Assembly (NCBI GenBank): GCA_037190845.1
Contig: JBBCJI010000018.1
Coordinates: forward strand, 175,269 to 239,268
From: JBEBVQ01 sp037190845
Lineage (GTDB): Bacteria > Bacteroidota > Bacteroidia > Chitinophagales > Chitinophagaceae
Direction of reading: 5' to 3'
DNA length: 64,000 bases
Shown here: positions 16,116 to 24,322 of the stretch, piece after piece
Layout: each line of letters starts with the position of its first letter
Numbering within the stretch: the first letter of the stretch is position 1
Position numbers and translations under genes: made by a program
The notes under the pieces: model-generated
Told to the model about the DNA's origin: nothing
Databases searched by the model: none
What the model saw: only the letters and a program-made list of their open reading frames with translations

Positions 16116-16565
16116 TCATCTCGCCGGCCGCGGAACACCGGACATTTCGAAGTATTCAATACCTTCCTGCTGCAGCAAAAACGGAATGTGCTGAACCGGC
16201 ACCGACAAAGGAATGACATTCCCTGCAGGAGGACTAAAGATCACCCCCGCTTTTTCTAAAGTCTTTTTATCGAAGTCATCCTTTACCTTTATCATACCCC
16301 GGACAAAATAATCATTACCGGATTGGCTGAAGCCATATTTATCAAGTAAACCGGCAGAGGGTACAAATGGTTGCCGGGTTAAGTCTTCCGATTCCAGATC
16401 TTTTAAGAGTTTCTTTGCCTGCGGCGACATATTAACCTTATACTCCGCTGAAGCAACCACCATCGTTTCCTGTCCGGCAGAAGTACGCTGTGCCGTTTTA
16501 CAGGAAAAGATGCCTGCGATCAGCAGCAATGAAACAAACAAACATATCGTTGAGCGATTGGACAT
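16116..16565 (-). CDS. Lipoprotein with S8-propeptide-like C-terminus
   Basis: 149 residues beginning with a lipoprotein signal (LLLIAGIFSC, Cys at 22), so it should be anchored in a membrane facing the periplasm or outside. The mature part is helical and Lys-rich, then from about residue 85 reads YFVRGMIKVKDDFDKKTLEKAGV, continuing to a PVQHIPFLLQQEGIEYFEMS ending. That pattern of two strand-helix units resembles the I9-type prodomain that precedes subtilisin proteases, but no protease domain follows. It is the first gene of a unit with the orphan ABC ATPase. Whether it belongs to the lasso system is uncertain; the prodomain likeness is by eye only. Confidence 0.7.
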   Translation of the reverse strand: MSNRSTICLFVSLLLIAGIFSCKTAQRTSAGQETMVVASAEYKVNMSPQAKKLLKDLESEDLTRQPFVPSAGLLDKYGFSQSGNDYFVRGMIKVKDDFDKKTLEKAGVIFSPPAGNVIPLSVPVQHIPFLLQQEGIEYFEMSGVPRPAR

Positions 16566-16657
16566 GATATCAATTTAACAGCCAGCAACTTCAAAAATAA
16601 CAAACTTATTTTAAGTCATGAACACACATCATTCACAACTCATAATACCCAATCAGC

Positions 16658-16665
16658 TATCTTTG
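16658..16665 (+). promoter_or_regulatory. -7 box deciding the start of the HMG-CoA-lyase-like gene
   Basis: TATCTTTG matches TAnnTTTG and lies downstream of an in-frame ATG at 16618 but 21 nt upstream of the ATG at 16687. The mRNA should therefore begin after 16618, which makes 16687 the real start. Confidence 0.7.
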
Positions 16666-16686
16666 CCTTATCAAAATCAATGCACC

Positions 16687-17553
16687 ATGCAGGATACGAT
16701 CACACTTGTAGAATGCCCCCGCGATGCCATGCAGGGCTGGAAACGATTCATCCCTACAGTCGATAAAGCGAATTACATCAACACATTATTACGTGTCGGC
16801 TTCGACGTGCTTGATTTTGGATCTTTTGTATCGCCCAAAGCAATTCCGCAAATGGCAGACACGAAAGAAGTAATCCCTCAACTGGATTTAAGCAATAGCC
16901 CTACCAAACTACTGGCCATTATCGCCAATCTGCGCGGAGCGGAAGATGCCGTGCAATACGACGAAATACATTACCTGGGGTTCCCCTTCTCCATATCCGA
17001 AACATTCCAGCTTCGGAATACAAACAAAACCATCACCGAATCGCTCGCAGAGGTTGAAGCCATACAAAATCTCTGTGTTCAGAAAAACAAAGAGCTTGTC
17101 GTTTACATTTCGATGGGGTTTGGCAATCCCTATGGAGATGATTATGATGCAGAAACGGCTATCAAATGGGTAAGCCGGCTACATCAGCTTGGCATCCGTA
17201 CGATTTCAATGGCCGACACTGTCGGTGTCGCAAAGCCAGATACAATCTCCTATATTTTCGATCAGCTCGTACCCTCATTTAAAGACATTACAATTGGCGC
17301 CCATTTTCATTCTACAGCAGGTCTGTGGGAAGAGAAAATCGCAACTGCCTGGCAGCATGGATGTCTTCGTTTCGACAGTGCCATGAAAGGCATCGGTGGC
17401 TGCCCGATGGCCAACGACGATCTGGTAGGAAACATTGCAACCGAAAATATAGTCGCATGGTGCAAACAGAAAAACATTCCGCTCCAGATCAATGAAGATG
17501 CTTTTTATGAAGCACTTAATAAAGCCGCTTATATTTTCCGGAAGGAAATCTAA
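16687..17553 (+). CDS. Hydroxymethylglutaryl-CoA lyase-like protein
   Basis: TIM-barrel enzyme of the HMGL family, predicted to split HMG-CoA into acetoacetate and acetyl-CoA in leucine breakdown. The 288-residue reading from 16687 begins MQDTITLVECPRDAMQGW, where Arg12-Asp13 match the catalytic Arg-Asp of the family; the metal ligands are in GAHFHSTAG and the catalytic Cys in GIGGCPMA, all diagnostic of HMG-CoA lyase. No other leucine-catabolism gene is adjacent. A different acyl-CoA or homocitrate-type substrate cannot be excluded, but the combination of motifs makes HMG-CoA lyase the best call. Confidence 0.88.
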   Translation: MQDTITLVECPRDAMQGWKRFIPTVDKANYINTLLRVGFDVLDFGSFVSPKAIPQMADTKEVIPQLDLSNSPTKLLAIIANLRGAEDAVQYDEIHYLGFPFSISETFQLRNTNKTITESLAEVEAIQNLCVQKNKELVVYISMGFGNPYGDDYDAETAIKWVSRLHQLGIRTISMADTVGVAKPDTISYIFDQLVPSFKDITIGAHFHSTAGLWEEKIATAWQHGCLRFDSAMKGIGGCPMANDDLVGNIATENIVAWCKQKNIPLQINEDAFYEALNKAAYIFRKEI

Positions 17554-17725
17554 GATGCCTGTTTATCCCAACTCAAACGTAGTCACACCGTAAACTGCAT
17601 TCAGGTCAATAGTGGGATTATTACGGCTGTACATTCTTGCCGTTTCAAAAACAGGCTGCATAAGAGGAATTTTTACGAAAAATATAAAACAATTACGCCA
17701 CTGGCGAAAGGTTTTCCTAAGCGCA

Positions 17726-19825
17726 TTATGCGTCCTTTTTCCGCACCGTGATCCATTCCTCTATTTGCACCTGGAAAGGCATTTTTCCAATTAGCACGAC
17801 ACCTTTTTTATCACGCAGTTCAGTCAATCTGCCGATCTGATGATTCGTCCTATGCCGTACCATATCACCAATCTGCGGCGTTGCTCCTGTTGCCACATAA
17901 TTCTTGTCTGCCTTCCTCCCCATAGCAGCATTGGCCTGTACCTGTTTCCTCTTAAACAACACCTTCTCTGCAGCCTCGATCACCTCCTGCTTATTCTCCG
18001 ATTTTTTCCAGTCCTGGATGATCTGTTTAAACCGGCGTTCCATATCACGCAGATATTCCAGCTCTTCTTTTTTCACCTGGTTCTGCAATTTCAGCGTTGC
18101 ATAATGCTGCTTCAACTTTTCTTTTTCCGTCAACTCCTCATAGCGCCTGCTGAGTTGCTCATTCTCCCGGATCAGCTTGCTGACCTGTTTTTCTTTTTCG
18201 GCAAGACGCAATGCCTGTTGTTCTGTCTGATGTAACAGGCGGTCGAGCTGGAAGTGCTTGCCATCCGTGAGCTTACGGGCGCGGTTGATAATCTGCTCCG
18301 GCAATCCGCTGCGTTGCGCAATGGCAAATGTGTACGAGCTCCCGGGCTTGCCGGTGGTAAGCAGGTATAACGGTTCAAGCTTTTCCTCATCAAAGCTCAT
18401 GGCGCCGTTGATGATACCCTGCACCTTGCCGGCCATCACCTTCAGGTTGAGATAATGCGTCGTAATGACGCCATAGGCATGCTTTCCCGCAAGGCTTTCT
18501 ACGATCGCCTCCGCGAAAGCGCCGCCCAGACCGGGATCCGAACCGCTGCCCAATTCATCTATAAAAAATAAAGTCTTGCCGTTGGCGAAATCCATGAAAT
18601 ATTTCATGTCCCGCAGATGAGCGCTGTAGGTGCTCAGCTCATGCTCGATAGACTGGGTATCCCCGATGTGGATCATGAGCTGCCGGAAGATACCGAACTC
18701 CGAAGTCTCATCCGCAGGCACCAGCAATCCGGCCTGCACCATGAGCTGCAGCAATCCGGCAGTCTTCATAGATACTGTCTTACCTCCGGCATTGGGGCCG
18801 CTGATGATCAGGATACGGTTATGCTTATCCAATGTAACATTCAGGGGAATGGTCTGCTTCCCGCTTTTCTTATGATGCAGCAGCAGGAGCGGGTGAAACG
18901 CTTTGACAAGCTTTATGCCCGAGTGCGCGCTCAGGAGCGGCATACGGGCATTCATATCAGCCGCCAGCAAAGCCCGTGCGCGGATAAAATCGTACACACC
19001 GCAGAGGTGATAATATTGCTCCAGGTGCGGATGCCATACCGAAAGCGCCACAGTCGTTTCCGCCAGTATGCGGTGCAGCTCCTTCCGTTCCGCCTGCTCT
19101 AATGAGAAGAGGTCGTTGTTGAGCGCAATCGTTTCTTCCGGCTCAATAAAGACGATGCGCTGCGAATCGCTCTCGCCATGCAGTATCCCTTTCACCACAC
19201 GCTTATGCTCCGCGTTGATCGCCACGGTTCGTCTACCATTCAGGAATCCTTCTGAAATATCTGCCAGGTAACCCTGCCTGCCGAGCTTACGCAACACATG
19301 CTCGAACATCTTCCTGAGTTCCTGCCGTTTGGCTGCCATGTCTTGCCGGATCTGTATCAAAGTACGGGAAGCATTATCCCGCACCTGTCCCGCGTCATCT
19401 ATAACGGCGCTAACGGTCTGGGCGATCCCGGCATGATAATCCGTTTTTTCCGCAACGGACCACAAAGTGGGGTACAATCCGTTGTGCCTTTTAAACCAGA
19501 GCAGGATATCCCGCGTATTGTGCGCCAGCTTCAGGAATGAAAGCAACTGATCAGCGGCGAGTACGGCGCCGGACACGGCAAGGAGCTTCAACTCCCGGTG
19601 AATGTTATGCGTAAAATCATTCGGGAAATAATCACTGCTGCCGAGGATAGATTTGAACTCGTGCGTCTCCGTGAGTACCTGTCGCACATATTCTATCCGG
19701 GTATGGAAACGGATTTCCGCCACATACCGGCGTGCATCATCCGTTCTGCATTTTTCAGCAAGCAGTTGTTGAATCTTGTTAAACTCCAGAGCGTCCGCAG
19801 CATGTGCCGGGTATAATTGCATCAT
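17726..19825 (-). CDS. MutS2-like DNA-binding ATPase lacking the Smr domain
   Basis: A 699-residue MutS-family protein. The order is an N-terminal helical core and lever region, the ATPase with Walker A SGPNAGGKT and Walker B-like TLFFIDELGSGSDP, then a long coiled coil (from about residue 520, with LAEKEKQVSKLIRENEQLSRRYEELTEKE-type heptads), and a short KOW-like end (GDMVRHRTNHQIGRLTEL). Typical MutS2 proteins continue with a Smr nuclease domain; here the stop comes before it. MutS2 proteins act on branched DNA or on collided ribosomes, so without Smr it would need a partner nuclease or act by ATP-driven remodelling alone. A perfect -7 box precedes it. Confidence 0.87.
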   Translation of the reverse strand: MMQLYPAHAADALEFNKIQQLLAEKCRTDDARRYVAEIRFHTRIEYVRQVLTETHEFKSILGSSDYFPNDFTHNIHRELKLLAVSGAVLAADQLLSFLKLAHNTRDILLWFKRHNGLYPTLWSVAEKTDYHAGIAQTVSAVIDDAGQVRDNASRTLIQIRQDMAAKRQELRKMFEHVLRKLGRQGYLADISEGFLNGRRTVAINAEHKRVVKGILHGESDSQRIVFIEPEETIALNNDLFSLEQAERKELHRILAETTVALSVWHPHLEQYYHLCGVYDFIRARALLAADMNARMPLLSAHSGIKLVKAFHPLLLLHHKKSGKQTIPLNVTLDKHNRILIISGPNAGGKTVSMKTAGLLQLMVQAGLLVPADETSEFGIFRQLMIHIGDTQSIEHELSTYSAHLRDMKYFMDFANGKTLFFIDELGSGSDPGLGGAFAEAIVESLAGKHAYGVITTHYLNLKVMAGKVQGIINGAMSFDEEKLEPLYLLTTGKPGSSYTFAIAQRSGLPEQIINRARKLTDGKHFQLDRLLHQTEQQALRLAEKEKQVSKLIRENEQLSRRYEELTEKEKLKQHYATLKLQNQVKKEELEYLRDMERRFKQIIQDWKKSENKQEVIEAAEKVLFKRKQVQANAAMGRKADKNYVATGATPQIGDMVRHRTNHQIGRLTELRDKKGVVLIGKMPFQVQIEEWITVRKKDA

Positions 19826-19844
19826 CGTTTTTCCGGTCGGATCG

Positions 19845-19852
19845 CAAAGTTA
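19845..19852 (-). promoter_or_regulatory. -7 box of the MutS2-like gene
   Basis: TAACTTTG on the minus strand, a perfect TAnnTTTG, 19 nt before the start codon at 19825. Confidence 0.65.
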
Positions 19853-19974
19853 AGTAAGCTCAATGGGTTATATCGTAGAATAACACTCCAAACACATGAT
19901 AATTTTACGTTAATACCTCTGTCATCTGGCAGAACAAGCACACCGCTAACAGTAATTTCCTTAAATTGCAGGTG

Positions 19975-22900
19975 ATGGCGGCGAATGATTATGAACGACT
20001 TATTGCTCATCTGGATGCCTTTATCCGGAAATATTATACCAACAGGCTGCTTCGCGGCGTACTACTGTTGCTGATATGCCTGCTGGCCTTTATCCTGACG
20101 GTAAGCGTCGGCGAATATTTCCTGTATATGCCTGTGTGGCTGCGGGTATTGCTGGTCAGCGTATTTATCGGAGCGGGATTGTTTGCACTCATTGCCTGGG
20201 TGATCATCCCGGCCATGAAGATGGCCAGGATGGGAAAAACGCTGTCACACGAACAGGCAGCGGTGATCGTAGGCAAATACTTCCCGGAGATCAGCGACAA
20301 GCTGCTGAATATCCTGCAATTAAAGAAAAGCCCGGATGCCGGAGCCAGCATAGCACTGGCCGAAGCCAGCATACAGCAGAAAGCGCAACAATTGTCTGTC
20401 ATACCATTTACACAAGCCGTAGATCTTTCCCGCAATAAAAAATACCTGCCTTACCTGCTGCCTGTTTTGCTGGCGGGTATCTTCATACTGGTTGCCGCGC
20501 CCAACATCTTCCGTGATGCATCCGAGCGCCTGCTGCAACCGACAAAAACGTTTGAAAAGCCTGCTCCCTTCCGGTTTGTCATACAAAGTCGGCCGCTGCA
20601 GGCAATACGTAATCAGGATTTTTCGCTGCGTGTTCTGGTAGAAGGCGATGCACTGCCCGCGTCAATGTCAGTAGTGCTGAACGACGAAAATATACCCATG
20701 TCTTCTCCGGAATTACATACATTCCTTTATACCTTCCGGAATGTCACAGAGCCGGTCTCCTTCCGGTTGGAGGCTGCGGGGTTTTATTCGCAGACCTACA
20801 CCTTAGCAGTAGTACAAAAGCCGGTATTGAAATCTTTTAAGGTACAGATTGACTATCCCGACTATACCGGCATAAAAGATGAAGAACGCAGCAGCCTGGG
20901 TGATATGACCCTGCCTGCCGGCACTTTTGTGCAATGGGCTTTCACAGCAGACTATACCGATGATGCCGCCATTCGCTTCGGCGACGCACCGCCGCTGCCA
21001 GTTCCCGGCAATGCTTCCCTGTTCGGCTTCCGTACCCGGTTTATACACGACACCGCATATACACTGCTGTTGCGCAATAAAACATCATCCTATATAGACA
21101 GTTATCAGTATCATGTGCGTGTAATACCGGATCAATATCCCGTAGTACAATTGCAGGAGTTCAGGGATACCGTTACAGGCAGGCAGATACTGCTGACAGG
21201 CACTGCCGGTGATGACTATGGCATTGCACGGGTGTTGTTCCGGTATGAGATCAGCGATGGAAATAACCACCCCAAGAGCAGCAAAAGCATTCCGATACCG
21301 GCCTCACCGGGCGTGCTGACGCCGGTCCAGTATTATTTCGACATCGCGTCGCTGGATCTTCAGCCGGGACAAAAACTAAGCTATTATATCGAAGCATGGG
21401 ATAATGACGGTGTATCCGGCAGTAAATCTTCGCGCAGCGAAACAATGACGTACAGCATGTACGAACCCGGGCAGGTTGACTCTGTGATCAATGCCAATGC
21501 ACAGCAGATCAGTGCCGGCATGAACAACAGTACTGCACAGACCCGCCAGTTGCAGGAAGAATATAAGGATATGCAAAAACGGATGCTGCAGGGAAACAAC
21601 ATGGAATGGGAACAGCAGCAATTATTGCAGCAACTCATGCAAAAGCAAACCGACCTGCAGCAGCAAATGGAGCAGGTAAAAAAACGATTTGAAGAACAGG
21701 TTGAGCAGAGCAAGCAAAAACAATTCAGCGAAGACATCCGGGAAAAACAGCAGGCGCTCAAAGAACAACTTGACCAGTTGATCGATAAAGAGCTGCAAGA
21801 GCAGATGAAGAAACTTGAAGAGCTGATGCAGAAACTGAACAAGGATCAGGCATTCAAGACCATGCAGCAACTGGAGCAGGAGAACAAGCTGTTTAACATG
21901 GATATGCAGCGAATGCAGGAACTGATGAAGCAACTGGAAATGCAGATGCGCCTGGAAGACATGGCCAATAAAATGGAAAAGCTGGCTGAAGATCAACTCG
22001 GACTTAAAGATCGTACGGAACAGGGGAAAGAAGATAACACAGCCCTCACCAAAGAACAGGAGCAACTGAAAGAACAGCTTGACAAAGCCATGCAGCAAGA
22101 CATGAAAGATCTGAAGCAGCTCAACGACAAAATGCAGCAGCAACAGCAGCAGGGTATGGAAGATGTGCAACAACATGGTAAAGACGCACAGCAGGAAATG
22201 CAGGAAAGTAAAGATGCACTGCAACAGGATCAGAAAAAGAAATCGCAACAATCCCAAAGCAAGGCAGCACAAAACATGCAGCAAATGGCCGACATGATGC
22301 GTAAGCAGGCTGCCGGTATGGATATCCAGCAGATAGAGATGGACATACGCGCCGTGCGGCAAATATTGACCAACCTGATGCGGCTTTCATTCACTCAGGA
22401 ACAATTGATGGGAACCGTACAGCAAACGTCACCTTCCCAACCACAATATCTCGACAACCAAAAAGAGCAAAAACAACTACACCGCCATTCACAAATGATA
22501 CGCGACAGCCTTTTCGTACTGAGCAAACGGCTGTTTCGCCTGTCAGCAGCCGTGAACAGAGAAACGGACGGCCTCGAAAAAAATATGGGAAATGCCCTGA
22601 CAGCACTTGAGCACCGACGGATAAATGATGCCGTCACACGGCAGCAATACGTCATGACGCATACCAATAACCTGGCCTTGATGCTCAACGAAATGCTGTC
22701 GAACCTGATGCAGATGCAAAGCAATGCGCAGCAGCAAAGCGGTGGTAACGGAAGCTGTAGCAGCCCCGGAGGACAAAAGCCCAAACCAGGCGCCGGACAA
22801 CAATTAAAGGACGTCATCACCGGACAACAGAATCTGGGCAATGCGATGCAGCAGATGCAACAGTCGCGCCAGAAAGGACAGCAGCAACCTGGCGGCGGAC

Positions 22901-23409
22901 AGGAAGGGACCGGGGAAGGCGATAGCAAAGGGAATAAATCCGGCAAGCAGGGCAATCCGGCAGAAGGTGAATATGGAGACGCCGAACAACTGGCGCGGAT
23001 GGCACAGCAGCAAGGAGCGCTTCGCAGGCAATTACAGGAATTAAACAGCCTGCTCAACAGCAAAGGTGCTGCCACATCTAAAGAATTACAGGAACTGCTG
23101 GACCGGATGGATAGAAACGAAACCGATCTGGTAAACCGCAGATTCACCAATGAAATGCTCCATCGTCAGCGTGAGATCCTTACCAGACTGCTGGAAACGG
23201 AAAAATCATTGCGTGAACAGGAAGAAGACGACAAGCGATCTTCACATACAGCTAAAGAAGTAAGCCGGCCCGTGCCTCCTGAATTACAACAGAAACTCAG
23301 GCAACAGCAGCAACTGCTGGAACTGTATCATACTGCACCGCCACAACTGAAGCCCTATTACAAAAGCATGGTAGAATCATATTACCGGCTGATCGGCAGT
23401 AGTAAGTAA
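19975..23409 (+). CDS. DUF4175-type membrane protein with Gln-rich coiled coil
   Basis: 1144 residues from the ATG at 19975 (a TTG lies three codons upstream). Three hydrophobic segments near the start (about residues 25-50, 57-85 and 150-172) anchor it in the inner membrane, followed by beta-rich, Ig-like regions up to about residue 490 (for example FKVQIDYPDYTG and YYIEAWDNDGVSG). Then comes a very long Gln/Lys/Glu-rich coiled coil (about 500-800) and a low-complexity Gly/Gln/Asn region, ending with a helical DRMDRNETDLVNRR segment. The function is not known. The neighbouring gene downstream is a purine nucleoside phosphorylase 33 nt away, which is unlikely to be related in function. Confidence 0.85.
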   Translation: MAANDYERLIAHLDAFIRKYYTNRLLRGVLLLLICLLAFILTVSVGEYFLYMPVWLRVLLVSVFIGAGLFALIAWVIIPAMKMARMGKTLSHEQAAVIVGKYFPEISDKLLNILQLKKSPDAGASIALAEASIQQKAQQLSVIPFTQAVDLSRNKKYLPYLLPVLLAGIFILVAAPNIFRDASERLLQPTKTFEKPAPFRFVIQSRPLQAIRNQDFSLRVLVEGDALPASMSVVLNDENIPMSSPELHTFLYTFRNVTEPVSFRLEAAGFYSQTYTLAVVQKPVLKSFKVQIDYPDYTGIKDEERSSLGDMTLPAGTFVQWAFTADYTDDAAIRFGDAPPLPVPGNASLFGFRTRFIHDTAYTLLLRNKTSSYIDSYQYHVRVIPDQYPVVQLQEFRDTVTGRQILLTGTAGDDYGIARVLFRYEISDGNNHPKSSKSIPIPASPGVLTPVQYYFDIASLDLQPGQKLSYYIEAWDNDGVSGSKSSRSETMTYSMYEPGQVDSVINANAQQISAGMNNSTAQTRQLQEEYKDMQKRMLQGNNMEWEQQQLLQQLMQKQTDLQQQMEQVKKRFEEQVEQSKQKQFSEDIREKQQALKEQLDQLIDKELQEQMKKLEELMQKLNKDQAFKTMQQLEQENKLFNMDMQRMQELMKQLEMQMRLEDMANKMEKLAEDQLGLKDRTEQGKEDNTALTKEQEQLKEQLDKAMQQDMKDLKQLNDKMQQQQQQGMEDVQQHGKDAQQEMQESKDALQQDQKKKSQQSQSKAAQNMQQMADMMRKQAAGMDIQQIEMDIRAVRQILTNLMRLSFTQEQLMGTVQQTSPSQPQYLDNQKEQKQLHRHSQMIRDSLFVLSKRLFRLSAAVNRETDGLEKNMGNALTALEHRRINDAVTRQQYVMTHTNNLALMLNEMLSNLMQMQSNAQQQSGGNGSCSSPGGQKPKPGAGQQLKDVITGQQNLGNAMQQMQQSRQKGQQQPGGGQEGTGEGDSKGNKSGKQGNPAEGEYGDAEQLARMAQQQGALRRQLQELNSLLNSKGAATSKELQELLDRMDRNETDLVNRRFTNEMLHRQREILTRLLETEKSLREQEEDDKRSSHTAKEVSRPVPPELQQKLRQQQQLLELYHTAPPQLKPYYKSMVESYYRLIGSSK

Positions 23410-23442
23410 CACACACATCTGAACCATAAATTGCACATACAC

Positions 23443-24264
23443 ATGAGTCTATTCGATCAGGTACAACAAACTGCTTCGTTTATCAGAGAGCGTACTTCGA
23501 TTATCCCTGACATCGGCATTATACTTGGCACTGGCCTGGGAGACCTTGCCTCCATCGTAGAAACAGAAGCAGAACTTCCCTATAACACAATTCCGAATTT
23601 TCCGGTCAGTACCGTCACCGGACACGAAGGGAAACTGATCTTCGGCAGACTGAACGGAAAACAAGTAATGATGATGTCCGGCCGGTTTCATTATTATGAA
23701 GGGTACTCCATGCATGAAATCACCTTCCCTATACGTGTCATGAAAACGCTGGGTGTACATACACTGATCGTATCAAACGCTGCAGGCGGTATGAATACGT
23801 CATACCATATCGGGGATATTGTACTGATTACCGACCATATCAATTTATTCCCCGAACATCCGTTACGTGGCAACAACGACGACCGGCTCGGCCCCAGGTT
23901 CCCAGACATGAGTGAACCTTATAACCGTCAACTCATCAATCTTGCAAAAACGATTGCCACAGAAAAAGGAATGAAAGTGCATACCGGCGTATACGCAGGG
24001 ATACAGGGACCCACATTCGAGACAAGCGCCGAATATCGCTGGCTCCACACCATCGGTGGCGATCTGGTAGGTATGAGCACCGTACCGGAAGCAATCGTGG
24101 CCATTCATGCTGGCATTAAAGTATTCGGGGCAAGTATTGTCACGGATATCGGCATCAGCGATGGGCCTCTGACGCCCCTGTCGCTCGAAGATGTACTGGC
24201 CGCCGCCAATGAGGCGGCCCCACGGCTGGCAGGGCTTACGGCAGAGCTGATCAAACGCCTGTAG
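23443..24264 (+). CDS. Purine nucleoside phosphorylase (trimeric class)
   Basis: Splits inosine or guanosine with phosphate into base and ribose 1-phosphate for purine salvage. 273 residues from the ATG at 23443; a TTG upstream at 23431 is less likely. The family motifs are plain: LGTGLGDLA near the start (phosphate site), GRFHYYEGYSMHEIT, the NAAGGMN loop and GIQGPTFETSAEYR, the segment that distinguishes the mammalian-like trimeric class from hexameric DeoD. It starts 33 nt after the DUF4175 gene and may be co-transcribed with it. Its stop codon lies inside the left arm of a large inverted repeat. Confidence 0.95.
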   Translation: MSLFDQVQQTASFIRERTSIIPDIGIILGTGLGDLASIVETEAELPYNTIPNFPVSTVTGHEGKLIFGRLNGKQVMMMSGRFHYYEGYSMHEITFPIRVMKTLGVHTLIVSNAAGGMNTSYHIGDIVLITDHINLFPEHPLRGNNDDRLGPRFPDMSEPYNRQLINLAKTIATEKGMKVHTGVYAGIQGPTFETSAEYRWLHTIGGDLVGMSTVPEAIVAIHAGIKVFGASIVTDIGISDGPLTPLSLEDVLAAANEAAPRLAGLTAELIKRL

Positions 24265-24320
24265 GGGCAACCCTCTCGGGTGCCCACAGACGATAGGGCA
24301 ACCGAGAGGGTTGCCCCTAC
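24261..24320. repeat. GTAG-led REP-like hairpin / bidirectional terminator
   Basis: GTAGGGGCAACCCTCTCGG (24261-24279) and its exact complement at 24302-24320 form a 19-bp stem; an inner TGCCC/GGGCA pair (24281-24285 with 24296-24300) extends it. It overlaps the stop codon of the phosphorylase and ends 2 nt before the stop of the convergent peptidase gene. The GTAG start and its complement at the other end are typical of REP elements handled by RAYT (TnpA-REP) transposases. Confidence 0.8.
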
Positions 24321-24322
24321 GG

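Noticed and set aside
17554..17725. 60-codon plus-strand frame after the HMG-CoA-lyase-like gene
   Set aside because: Runs into the antisense of the MutS2-like gene and has no family likeness.
21622..23150. Long Leu/Cys-rich antisense frames opposite the DUF4175 gene
   Set aside because: They arise from the CAG/CAA-rich coiled-coil codons of the real gene; composition is not protein-like.
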